Assembly: GCA_038853715.1 (NCBI GenBank)
Contig: JAWCJE010000012.1
Location: forward strand, 1-50,972
Source of the DNA: Candidatus Nezhaarchaeales archaeon
GTDB taxonomy: Archaea; Thermoproteota; Methanomethylicia; Nezhaarchaeales; JAWCJE01
Length of the DNA stretch: 50,972 nucleotides
Direction: 5' to 3'
Shown piece by piece: positions 9,059-16,330 of the stretch. The stretch's first letter is position 1. Each line of letters starts with the position of its first letter. The notes beneath the pieces were generated by a model. It was not told the DNA's origin. It did not search any database and saw only the letters and a program-made list of their open reading frames with translations. A program made the position numbers and the translations under genes.

Positions 9059-9194
9059 GTAAACCACCCTCGTAAAGCCGAGTAGAAACACGTAGCCAGT
9101 TATTTAATTTTTCGTCGTCGGGGTTATGGACTTAACCGTTGAGCTACAACGTGGTAATCCCTCCGCTTAACCTTCAAAAGGTTTAGTTAAACGT

Positions 9195-9503
9195 CTACTC
9201 AACGCTTATGTTCTCCTTGGGGAAACCTAAGCTTATCAGGGTGTCCCTAACCTTTTGCCGATGATCGCCCTGTAGCTCTATTTTGCCGGATTTAACGGTG
9301 CCACCGCATGCGCATACAGCCTTAAGCTTGCCAGCTAACCCCTTTAAGTCGTAGTCCTTCTCGTTTATACCTTCCACTACGGTTACATCGCGGTTCCATT
9401 TACGCTTCTCCGTAAAAACCCTGATGATTTGCTGCTCTCTAACTATTGCCTCACAAACACATAGGTCTTTAGGAAGCCCACATACTGAGCAGATACTACT
9501 CAT
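9195..9503 (-). CDS. Translation initiation factor aIF1 (SUI1)
   Basis: A 102-residue SUI1/eIF1 protein that acts on the small ribosomal subunit in start-site selection. An N-terminal zinc-knuckle-like CSVCGLPKDLCVC is followed by the SUI1 core (KDYDLKGLAGKLKAVCACGG; DHRQKVRDTLISLGF). Length and end match archaeal aIF1. The ATG start is preceded by a TATA box at 9533-9540 and has almost no Shine-Dalgarno sequence, suggesting a leaderless or short-leader mRNA. It is divergent from rpoP. Confidence 0.93.
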   Translation of the reverse strand: MSSICSVCGLPKDLCVCEAIVREQQIIRVFTEKRKWNRDVTVVEGINEKDYDLKGLAGKLKAVCACGGTVKSGKIELQGDHRQKVRDTLISLGFPKENISVE

Positions 9504-9532
9504 CCGGACCAGTCTTTCTACCTTCTCGCCTC

Positions 9533-9540
9533 TTTATATT
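9533..9540 (-). promoter_or_regulatory. TATA box of aIF1 gene
   Basis: On the minus strand AATATAAA precedes the aIF1 ATG (9503) by about 30 bases, with A-rich sequence upstream. This is the expected archaeal promoter position for a short leader. Confidence 0.55.
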
Positions 9541-9611
9541 TTTTCCACCCATAACGGTTGTTAATGGAGCTTAAGGTGGCGTTGAGGCGAGTAAAGCTTA
9601 ATTAATTAGCG

Positions 9612-9630
9612 CCCCCCTCGATTAGGGGGG
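9612..9630. promoter_or_regulatory. Perfect hairpin just upstream of rpoP
   Basis: Seven-base perfect inverted repeat (CCCCCCT, five-base loop, AGGGGGG) ending 10 bases before the rpoP ATG. The 3' arm is also the only purine-rich stretch that could act as ribosome binding site. It could be an operator between the TATA-like TTAATTAATTA (about 9598-9608) and the start, or an RNA hairpin. Which one is not decidable from sequence. Confidence 0.45.
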
Positions 9631-9640
9631 TTAAAGCCTA

Positions 9641-9784
9641 ATGAGCTATAAGTGTGGTAAGTGTAAAAGGGTTTTCTCCAAGGAGGAGCTTGAAAGTATG
9701 CCTGGGATTCGCTGCCCCTTCTGTAACGGTAGAATCCTATATAAGGTACGTCCTAACGTCGTTATAAAGATAAAAGCGCGTTAA
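9641..9784 (+). CDS. rpoP: DNA-directed RNA polymerase subunit P (Rpo12)
   Basis: A 47-residue zinc-binding polymerase subunit. It begins MSYKCGKCKRVF and has a second pair of cysteines in RCPFCNGRILYK, giving the CxxC...CxxC zinc site of Rpo12/RPB12. The C-terminus VRPNVVIKIKAR is also typical. Rpo12 anchors within the core polymerase assembly. Length matches archaeal homologues exactly. It is divergent from the aIF1 gene, with an unusual hairpin just before the start. Confidence 0.92.
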   Translation: MSYKCGKCKRVFSKEELESMPGIRCPFCNGRILYKVRPNVVIKIKAR

Positions 9785-9921
9785 TGGAGAACCCACGTAA
9801 AGCTTTTAGGTATAAAGCCTATCTCGTATAGGATTTTCATAGTTATAGAGGGTACCGTAGATATTAACATTCCTATCCTACGATGCTTGGATGTACGCTG
9901 CCTATATGAACGTTAGGGATG

Positions 9922-10818
9922 TTAGCTCCTCCTCGACCTATGGATCATCCCCGTTACTTCGAAGATGGCTTTAGCCGCTTGAGCTGCGGCTAAACCGGTA
10001 TCGTAGGGTGGGCATACTTCTACAACGTCGAAGCCGATAAGCCTTCGATCAATTACGTTGTTTAATACGTCGAGTAGTTTAGTAGGGTTTATCCCTTCAG
10101 GCTCAGGGTTTGAAACGCCCGGGGCGTAGGAGGGATCTAGTACGTCTACGTCTATCGATAAGTAGACGGTTTCAACGTTTTGAAGCCTCCTTCTTAATAG
10201 TGCGGCTAGCTCGATCGCCCCCCTACCTTCAACCTCCCTACTTGAAACTTGGAGGAGGCCTATTTTACCGGCGTATTCAACCTCCTCCTTACAGGCTGCT
10301 CTTACGCCAACTTGGATTAAGCGTTTAGGCCCTATAAGCTCGATCATTCTACGCATCACGGTGGCATGGCTAAGCCTTTGCCCCGGGGGGTATTCGTCGC
10401 GTAGATCCATATGTGCGTCGAAGACTAGAATCGCTGCAGCCCTTAAGGCTTTAAAGGCGGCGTAGGTTATGGTGTGTTCACCGCCTATTAATACTGGTAT
10501 TTTACCCATATCCCTAATTTCCTTTACCACCTCCTCAACCCTATGGAGGGTTTCGTTTACATCTCCATGTACCACGTTTACGTCGCCTAGGTCGTGCATC
10601 TTAACGTCCTCAAGGTCTATGCCAACCCTCCAAGAGAAGGTCTCTAAGTTCATACTTACCTCCCTAACTACGGCTGGAGCAAAACGGGCGCCTGGCCTAT
10701 AGGAGGCGGTACTATCGAATGGGACGCCTACCACTACGATGGGTGCTAATTGAAGCGGCGCCTGTAAGCCTCCGAACGTGAAGCGGGTTTGATTAACGTA
10801 GAAGAAAGACTGCTTCAA
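9922..10818 (-). CDS. speB: Agmatinase (ureohydrolase family)
   Basis: A 298-residue Mn-dependent ureohydrolase. The metal-ligand blocks are GGEHTITY, FDAHMDLRDEY with HAT downstream, and SIDVDVLDPSYAPG. The lack of arginase-specific features and the archaeal context favour agmatinase, which releases urea from agmatine to give putrescine for polyamine synthesis. Polyamines in turn supply deoxyhypusine synthase. The start is TTG at 10818, preceded by AGAGGGTTAAG. It is a single gene with no operon partner visible. Arginase or another guanidino-substrate activity cannot be excluded. Confidence 0.88.
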   Translation of the reverse strand: MKQSFFYVNQTRFTFGGLQAPLQLAPIVVVGVPFDSTASYRPGARFAPAVVREVSMNLETFSWRVGIDLEDVKMHDLGDVNVVHGDVNETLHRVEEVVKEIRDMGKIPVLIGGEHTITYAAFKALRAAAILVFDAHMDLRDEYPPGQRLSHATVMRRMIELIGPKRLIQVGVRAACKEEVEYAGKIGLLQVSSREVEGRGAIELAALLRRRLQNVETVYLSIDVDVLDPSYAPGVSNPEPEGINPTKLLDVLNNVIDRRLIGFDVVEVCPPYDTGLAAAQAAKAIFEVTGMIHRSRRS

Positions 10819-11128
10819 ACTTAACCCTCTTCTTAACTGTTACTTAGGCCTTCAAAAACCCTTATTAACTCGACGTACCATTTAACGCCGTCAAGTAAAT
10901 ATGTTTTAACGCGTTAAATATGTACTTCACCGCGTTACGTAACGCGTAATGTTACCGTTACTTCTGCGCGGGGAAAGTTTCCCGTAGCTAATAGTTCGGG
11001 AACGCGTGTTTCTACTGGAGAATTTTAAAGAGTTTATTGCAAAATTCCATAGCTTAAGCTGCTTAATTAACCATCCGCTGAAAGTTTTACAATAAGTTCA
11101 TAGTGGATTCAGGGTTAGAGCCTTAAAT
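10819..11128. other. 310-base intergenic region with structured repeats
   Basis: Contains a GGGAAA-G-TTTCCC hairpin (about 10973-10984) and a GTTC-GG-GAAC hairpin (about 10994-11003), with CGCG repeats on either side of both. The 21-base motif repeated at 50800-50820 follows. No protein-coding frame was seen. A non-coding RNA or a regulatory region is possible. Confidence 0.4.
11009..11029. repeat. Dispersed 21-base motif, copy A
   Basis: TTTCTACTGGAGAATTTTAA plus A, identical over 21 bases to 50800-50820. Each copy lies between the 3' end of one minus-strand gene and the 5' end of the next, and each is next to a GGAAA/TTTCC hairpin. The function is unknown. Confidence 0.6.
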
Positions 11129-11476
11129 CTAGCTTATTAAGCCTTTTTCCTTCAATACGTCTATAACTCTTTGCCCGGGTTTAACGATTAGCTTTGTTAT
11201 TTTAAGCTCATTAAGCAGTATCGAAGCTCCTGGACCAAATTCACCTGAAACAACCATGTTTACCTGTAGATCCGATAAATACTTAGCTACTACCGGCCCT
11301 TTACCATGGCTAAGTGTAGTAGCGGGATTCTGTATTACCTTTACGCTTTTAACCTTGCCTCCTTCAATATCTACGACGGTAAAAGTTTTAGAGCGCCCGA
11401 ATTCATGCGAGACGTCGTCTTCGATTCCTTTGGTACCGGTGGTTGCAAAAGCTATCTTAATAGGTTTAGATTCCAC
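11129..11476 (-). CDS. NifX/NifB-C-like dinitrogenase iron-molybdenum cofactor domain protein
   Basis: A 115-residue single-domain protein of the dinitrogenase iron-molybdenum cofactor biosynthesis fold: IAFATTGTKGIEDDVSHEFG at the N-terminus and VVSGEFGPGA in the middle. Family members bind metal-sulfur clusters or molybdenum/iron-sulfur precursors. Free-standing archaeal versions are not evidence of nitrogen fixation. It is 6 bases downstream of a Trp/Pro-rich small protein gene, and a DUF134 gene is divergent. These three together are a recurring archaeal/anaerobe neighbourhood. Confidence 0.85.
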   Translation of the reverse strand: MESKPIKIAFATTGTKGIEDDVSHEFGRSKTFTVVDIEGGKVKSVKVIQNPATTLSHGKGPVVAKYLSDLQVNMVVSGEFGPGASILLNELKITKLIVKPGQRVIDVLKEKGLIS

Positions 11477-11482
11477 GAAGTT

Positions 11483-11698
11483 TCACTTCTTCTCTGTTTT
11501 CTTGAGCTCCTCGATCCTCTTCGCTACGTCCGCTAGTTCCGCCTCTAAATACCTCTTTAACTCCTCTAACGCTCTTAACTCCTCGCTCGGATCCATCGGG
11601 TAAGGTGCTGGATAAAAGGGTGCTCGCGCCCATGCTGGAGGCCAAGGATGCCGCGGGCACCACCATCCCTTAGGCCAATGCCACCAATGCCAACACAC
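11483..11698 (-). CDS. Trp/Pro-rich small protein with C-terminal coiled coil (DUF5320-like)
   Basis: 71 residues. The first 35 are extremely rich in Trp, Pro, His and Ala (MCWHWWHWPKGWWCPRHPWP). The last 35 form a charged helix likely to coil (ALEELKRYLEAELADVAKRI). This architecture resembles the small proteins (DUF5320-like) encoded beside NifX-type genes. The GTG start is strongly supported by GGAGGTG at 11705-11711, six bases upstream. Cys and His in the N-terminus could bind metal. The function is unknown; operon context suggests a partner of the NifX-like protein. Confidence 0.7.
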   Translation of the reverse strand: MCWHWWHWPKGWWCPRHPWPPAWARAPFYPAPYPMDPSEELRALEELKRYLEAELADVAKRIEELKKTEKK

Positions 11699-11748
11699 CT
11701 ATATCACCTCCATTTTGCGATAAGCCATATAATATGTTTGACCGAAAC

Positions 11749-11757
11749 TTATTTAAA
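11749..11757. promoter_or_regulatory. Shared divergent promoter element of the DUF134 and NifX-like genes
   Basis: TTATTTAAA lies about 25-30 bases before the DUF134 ATG (11780), consistent with a leaderless mRNA. The palindromic TTTAAA core could also serve the opposite gene, giving a leader of about 30 bases that contains its GGAGGTG. A second AT-rich box is at 11727-11735. Confidence 0.45.
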
Positions 11758-11779
11758 TTTTGTGATGTATCTCGTAATT

Positions 11780-12094
11780 ATGCCTGGATGGCGTTGGTGT
11801 AGACGCTATAGACGTGGAAGAGTAGGAAGACTACCTGCTCCCGTAAGAATTACTTCGACTCCAATTACTGAAAAACTTGAGCCTATTCCTAAGAGTAGCA
11901 AGGAGCCGGTCTACATGGAAATAGCTGAAGTTGAAGCTTTAAGACTTATCGACCTAGAAAAACTATCCTTTGAAGAAGCAGGTATAAGGATGAATGTTTC
12001 AAGAAATACCGTTTGGAGAATGGTTAAAAGCGCTAGGGAAAAACTCGTAAAAGCAATAATCGAAGGTAGGGAAATCATAATACGAAAAGAGTAA
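11780..12094 (+). CDS. DUF134 family DNA-binding protein
   Basis: 104 residues from ATG at 11780. The Arg-rich N-terminus (MPGWRWCRRYRRGRVGR) is followed by the family hallmark EVEALRLIDLEKLSFEEAG and a helix-turn-helix (RMNVSRNTVWRMVKSAREKL). DUF134 proteins are sigma-like HTH proteins commonly encoded next to NifX-like and DUF5320-like genes. It is therefore a likely local regulator of the divergent operon. A longer reading frame extends upstream to 11648, but a TATA box about 25 bases upstream and homology support the ATG at 11780. Confidence 0.8.
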   Translation: MPGWRWCRRYRRGRVGRLPAPVRITSTPITEKLEPIPKSSKEPVYMEIAEVEALRLIDLEKLSFEEAGIRMNVSRNTVWRMVKSAREKLVKAIIEGREIIIRKE

Positions 12095-12583
12095 AGAGCT
12101 CCTTAAGTTTATTTATGCAGATAAAAAGTTCTTGGCCGTTATACGCTACCTTTTCTCTAGGTTCATAGGGGTTCCTCGACTTCTTTAACCCATTTAAGGT
12201 TAAGCCTCGGACGTGTAACCTCCTAGGAAGGACCGTATTAAGCCTAGATCCACCGCTACGTAGAATAGTAGCGCGCATATTAAGGCCCGCTTCTAAGCCT
12301 AAAACTCTTCTACCTTAGATTCGAAGGGGGTGGATTTAAGCTTCCGCTAACCCCCCATTAAGCTATTTACGCCTTATAATACTTTTAGCTAAGACTTAAA
12401 TAAACGTCTTAAAACCCGCATTTCCTCCAGGTTGGTGGAAGCAAGCTTAATCGATTAGTTTTAAAACTGAAACTTTTAATGGAGATGGTGTAAAATTGTC
12501 CTTCTACGAAGGTATTTCACCCTTACACAATAAGCTGTAAACGCTTAAAAGTGAAAAGGTCCTTGGTGGCTTGGGGGTTAAGT
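12095..12583. other. 489-base leader/intergenic region before glyS
   Basis: No credible gene. It holds a CGCTAC/GTAGCG hairpin (12254-12273) and a nested inverted repeat at 12488-12528 close to the glycyl-tRNA synthetase start. TATA-like stretches occur at about 12473-12480 and 12542-12550. Confidence 0.4.
12488..12528. promoter_or_regulatory. Nested inverted repeat upstream of glyS
   Basis: GTGTAA (12488-12493) pairs with TTACAC (12523-12528), enclosing a perfect CCTTC-TAC-GAAGG hairpin (12500-12512). It ends 55 bases before the chosen start. It could be an RNA leader structure or an operator. Confidence 0.4.
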
Positions 12584-14344
12584 ATGAGTCGGAGCGTCGC
12601 GGTGAGCCTCCACGATAAGGTCGTTGAGCTTGCTAAACGTAGAGGTTTCTTCTGGCCTTCCTCCGAGATCTATGGGGGGGTTGCCGGCTTCCTCGATTTA
12701 GGGCCGCTGGGTACCTCGATGAAGAGGAAGATCGTTGAGAGGTGGCGTGAATGGTTCGTACTTAGGCATCAGGACTTCATTACCGAGATCGAAACTCCCA
12801 TCGTAATGCCGTCCAAGGTTTTTGAAGCCTCGGGACACGTGGATCACTTCACCGACTTTATAGTTGAATGTTCCTCCTGTCATAGAAAGTTTAGGGCGGA
12901 TCACCTAATAGAGGAACAGACGGGTATTAAGGGTCTTGAAGGGCTTAAACCCTTCGAGCTTGATAGGCTAATAGAGGAATACGGGGTTAAGTGTTCTGAT
13001 TGCGGCTCTAAGCTAGGTAACGTTAAAACGTTCAACCTATTATTTAAAACGTTTATCGGCCCTTATAGTGAAAACGTTGCTTACGCAAGGCCTGAAGCGG
13101 CTCAGGGTATGTTCACCACGTTCCAACGCGTGTATAAGGTTATGCGTGAAAAACTACCTTTAGGTATAGCGCAAATAGGGAAGGTATTAAGAAACGAGGT
13201 TTCACCTAGGCAGGGGCCTATAAGGCTTAGGGAGTTTACGATCATGGAGGTAGAGTTGTTCTTCGACCCGGAGGATCCTTCCTGCCATTTACTCGATAGG
13301 GTCGCTAATGAAACGTTACGTCTACTCGTCGAGGAGGATGTAGCGATGAAGCGTAGCGAGCCACGCCTCGTTACCGTACGTGAAGCGTTGGATAAGAAGC
13401 TAATAGTTAACGAGTGGAACGCTTACTTCATGGCTATAGCTAAAAACTACGTAGCTAGCATCGGTATACCTGAGGATAAGCAGATGTTCCTCGCTAAGCT
13501 ACCAGCTGAAAGAGCGCATTACGCGGCTCAAGTCTACGATCAGGTAGTTCAACTTGATCGATGGGGCTGGGTTGAGGTTTCAGGCCACGCTTATAGAACC
13601 GACTATGACTTATCAGGGCATATGAGGATGAGCGGCGAAGATCTTAGGGTTTTCAAAAGGCACGATCCACCCATAATTACTCAGCGCCTAACGGTTAAAC
13701 CAGTTATGCATAAGCTAGCCGCCCTATTTAAGGATGAGGCGGAAAGGGTTAAAGAGCTTCTTAAGGAAGTGGATGCCGAACAGCTTCAAAAGCAGCTAGC
13801 GGAGAAAGGCTACTGTGAAGTCGGAGGCTTTAAGCTTACTGGTGACTCCTTAACCTTCGTTAAGGAGGAGGTTAAGGTAACGGGTAGACGCTTCATCCCC
13901 CACGTAGCTGAGCCGTCCTTCGGAGCTGATAGGCTCCTATACGCCGCCTTAGAGTACGCGTATAGCGAACGTGAGGATAGGGTTATTTTAAGGCTTCCTA
14001 AAACCATAGTACCAGTAGAGGTAACGGTTTTCCCCCTCGTTAATAAGGACGGGATACCTGAGATGGCTAAACGCGTTTACGACGACCTAATCCGTAACGG
14101 TTTCCTAGTGGAATACGATGATTCAGGCTCCATAGGTAGACGCTACGCTAGAGCCGATGAAGTAGGGGTGCCATTAGCTATAACCGTCGACGGCCAAACT
14201 CTTAAGGATGGAACCGTAACCATTAGGGATCGTGATACGTGGAAACAGGTTAGAGCTAAAATAAACGATATCCCACGCCTCATTAAAGAGTACTTAAACG
14301 GCCGCTTAAGCTTCGTAGATCTAGGAAACCCTCAACCTATTTGA
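12584..14344 (+). CDS. glyS: Glycyl-tRNA synthetase (class II, dimeric type)
   Basis: Charges tRNA-Gly. The family blocks are clear: RRGFFWPSSEIYGGVAGF at the N-terminus, motif 2 (NEVSPRQGPIRLREFTIMEV), a CSSCHRKF...CSDCG zinc-like insertion, motif 3 (PSFGADRLLYA), and a C-terminal anticodon-binding domain (DDSGSIGRRYARADEVGVP). I chose ATG 12584 (586 residues) because GGGGG lies about 8 bases upstream. GTG at 12551 would add 11 residues with no ribosome site. The upstream region contains an inverted-repeat structure. Confidence 0.95.
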   Translation: MSRSVAVSLHDKVVELAKRRGFFWPSSEIYGGVAGFLDLGPLGTSMKRKIVERWREWFVLRHQDFITEIETPIVMPSKVFEASGHVDHFTDFIVECSSCHRKFRADHLIEEQTGIKGLEGLKPFELDRLIEEYGVKCSDCGSKLGNVKTFNLLFKTFIGPYSENVAYARPEAAQGMFTTFQRVYKVMREKLPLGIAQIGKVLRNEVSPRQGPIRLREFTIMEVELFFDPEDPSCHLLDRVANETLRLLVEEDVAMKRSEPRLVTVREALDKKLIVNEWNAYFMAIAKNYVASIGIPEDKQMFLAKLPAERAHYAAQVYDQVVQLDRWGWVEVSGHAYRTDYDLSGHMRMSGEDLRVFKRHDPPIITQRLTVKPVMHKLAALFKDEAERVKELLKEVDAEQLQKQLAEKGYCEVGGFKLTGDSLTFVKEEVKVTGRRFIPHVAEPSFGADRLLYAALEYAYSEREDRVILRLPKTIVPVEVTVFPLVNKDGIPEMAKRVYDDLIRNGFLVEYDDSGSIGRRYARADEVGVPLAITVDGQTLKDGTVTIRDRDTWKQVRAKINDIPRLIKEYLNGRLSFVDLGNPQPI

Positions 14345-14527
14345 ACCCCTCTTAAAAGCCGAAGTAGCGCGAGGTTGATAACCGTTAAAGCTTATTAGAG
14401 TATACGCGGAGAAGTACGATATTCCGCTCGGCATCTCCCTAGCTAAGGTTGCCTTAAAACTCGGCTTAAACGAAGCGTTAAACATAACTTTCTCCTACCC
14501 TACTTATATGGTTTTGAGGGGTGCGTT

Positions 14528-14797
14528 ATGAGTAAGGTGGTGGAGCGACGTTTAAGGGTTAGGAGAATGGAGGGTGTTGAGAATGGCTCAGCTAAAATAA
14601 ACCCTAAAGCAGCACAATTCCTAGGGATTACTGATCTCGTTGAAGTGGTGCTTGTAGGGAAGAGGAGGTTCCGGTTTAAAGCCGTATTAAGTGAAGCTAC
14701 CCCTACTAACGAAGTATGGATTAACCCTGGAGAAGCTTTAGCCTACGGGATAGCGGATAACAGTATAGCTACAATACGTAGGCCTCTTAAAGCGTGA
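14528..14797 (+). CDS. Small double-psi beta-barrel-like protein
   Basis: An 89-residue protein not assigned to a named family. Two similar halves, GSAKINPKAAQFLGITDLVE and TNEVWINPGEALAYGIADNS, each resemble the strand-turn-helix unit of double-psi beta barrels as in the VAT/Cdc48 N-terminal domain. It lacks any ATPase or catalytic domain. Its ATG overlaps the stop (ATGA) of an upstream open frame without a standard start codon (14382-14531). The lysine- and arginine-rich surface could bind nucleic acid or peptide, but this is inference. Confidence 0.55.
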   Translation: MSKVVERRLRVRRMEGVENGSAKINPKAAQFLGITDLVEVVLVGKRRFRFKAVLSEATPTNEVWINPGEALAYGIADNSIATIRRPLKA

Positions 14798-15207
14798 ATC
14801 CTACTAGTATAACCGCGTTAAGCGTTTAACTGTAACTGATCGAAACTAATATTCCTAATGTTTCATAAGATGTTTTCTCGCCTCTCGGTTGTTATCTATA
14901 TGGGAAGTACGTGAAAGATTAAAGACGTATCGAGCACAAGATAACGATGACGGACTAAAGGTTTTAATTACGATCTTTAATGAACCTAGTATCGCCCTTA
15001 ACGATCTTGCAAATATCTTAAACTTATTCCTGGTTTGGAATGTACACGATGCTACGAAGTTCAAGGAGGACGGCTTGGGATTGTATCGAAGAGGATAAAT
15101 TTTTGTCCGTTTATGGAACAAGGAATAGCAAAAACGTTGTAAAATTCTATTTTAGAAGGCGGCGTATGAGTCTTTAAGCTATAGATTTCACTCTTCCTTT
15201 GCTTTCG
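14798..15207. other. 410-base region without a convincing gene
   Basis: A 69-codon plus-strand frame (14889-15098, TTG start) and an 88-codon minus-strand frame (14855-15121) overlap. Neither has recognisable domains or a clear ribosome site. A short palindromic stretch (TTCTA...TAGAA, around 15142) lies before the 3' end of the next gene. It may be decayed sequence. Confidence 0.35.
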
Positions 15208-16275
15208 TTATTGTTTAACTACTTTAAGTACTTGTTCGTAGTATCTAGGCTTTCTTGTTAATGTTATCTGGTGGAAGCTTTTACCGGGTCCTTCAACCTT
15301 TTCAAGCGTACCAGCTACTAGGCATGTTTCGTCTTCCTTGGCTTGTAGCCTAAACTCTTCAACGTATGAAACCACCCGTACGATGTCGTCAACCTTAAGC
15401 CCGTTAAGGATCCGTTCAACGCTAACCCCGTAAAGTGAGGGCATAAACCCTGAATCCTTAGCATCGGTAACCTTAACTACCGCCTTTATCCAGCCTCTAT
15501 CTATGATTCTAAGCTTAGGGTCGTACTCGTTTTTAATTTCGCTCCAATCTCGAACCGGTTCAAACTCGACTTTTACGGGTCTACCTAGCTCCTTGGACTC
15601 GTAGACGCCGTAGATTAGCTTTCTAGCTTGATGCCAGATGAACTCCTTTAAACCGTAGTTTTTAAACCTCCAACGCTTCCCAGCAGTCTTTAACGCTAAT
15701 CTCTCATACTCATTAGTAAACCCTGAAGAGGGATCCCTATACAGGTTTTCTAGTAGTTCCAGTAGTTCGTGGAGTTTCTTACGTCCGTAAATCACTAAGT
15801 CTATATCGCTATAGTCTGGGTGGTAAAAACCGTGTTGAAGCGATCCGAAGACTCCGAAGTCCTCACTTTTCAGTGTTGAAAGCTCCTGTACTATGTTTAA
15901 AACGCTCCTTAACGTACGGATAAGCGCGTCGTCCTTAAGCGTTAATAGGACTTTAAGCCTTTGATCAGCTCTTCTAACCTCGCGGATTTGATCCTCCTTT
16001 ATCCCTACCAGCTTAACGCCCATGCCCTCATGCGGTATTAAATACTTCTCGTACTTGGCGGCTACAAACCTTAACCCTTCATCCTCGTAAAACTTGTAGT
16101 AGGCTGGGCCGCTTCCATTTATAAACTGCCTTAAAGCCTTTGAAAGGCCTACTCTATAAATGGTTTCAGGAGCGTACTCCACATCGCAGAGGTAGGCTTT
16201 AGGAGGATGATCATAGCCGTAAACCCTAAATATTATGCCCTCATCGCTTACAACGCTATCGCGGTCGCGAAGCAT
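15208..16275 (-). CDS. Archaeal predicted nucleotidyltransferase (COG1665-like)
   Basis: 355 residues. The N-terminal block LRDRDSVVSDEGIIFRVYGY is the conserved start of an archaeal family. A central polymerase-beta-type nucleotidyltransferase signature follows, with FGSLQHGF...SDIDLVIYG giving the GS motif and paired aspartates. The C-terminal region is small-ligand or RNA-binding-like and unassigned. Proteins of this type are predicted to transfer nucleotides to RNA, protein or small molecules, but the substrate is not known. It is followed downstream by intergenic sequence and has no operon partner. Confidence 0.75.
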   Translation of the reverse strand: MLRDRDSVVSDEGIIFRVYGYDHPPKAYLCDVEYAPETIYRVGLSKALRQFINGSGPAYYKFYEDEGLRFVAAKYEKYLIPHEGMGVKLVGIKEDQIREVRRADQRLKVLLTLKDDALIRTLRSVLNIVQELSTLKSEDFGVFGSLQHGFYHPDYSDIDLVIYGRKKLHELLELLENLYRDPSSGFTNEYERLALKTAGKRWRFKNYGLKEFIWHQARKLIYGVYESKELGRPVKVEFEPVRDWSEIKNEYDPKLRIIDRGWIKAVVKVTDAKDSGFMPSLYGVSVERILNGLKVDDIVRVVSYVEEFRLQAKEDETCLVAGTLEKVEGPGKSFHQITLTRKPRYYEQVLKVVKQ

Positions 16276-16330
16276 TAAGGCTACAGCCCCCTAAGCCTTA
16301 AGGCATGAAGTCAAAACGCTCTTAAACTAT

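Noticed and set aside
11129-11476. Evidence for nitrogen fixation
   Set aside because: A free-standing NifX-like domain is common in non-fixing anaerobes and no nitrogenase genes are present.
11256-11666. Overlapping frames opposite and within the NifX-like and Trp-rich genes
   Set aside because: The minus-strand genes have a good ribosome site and family matches; the alternatives have no such support.
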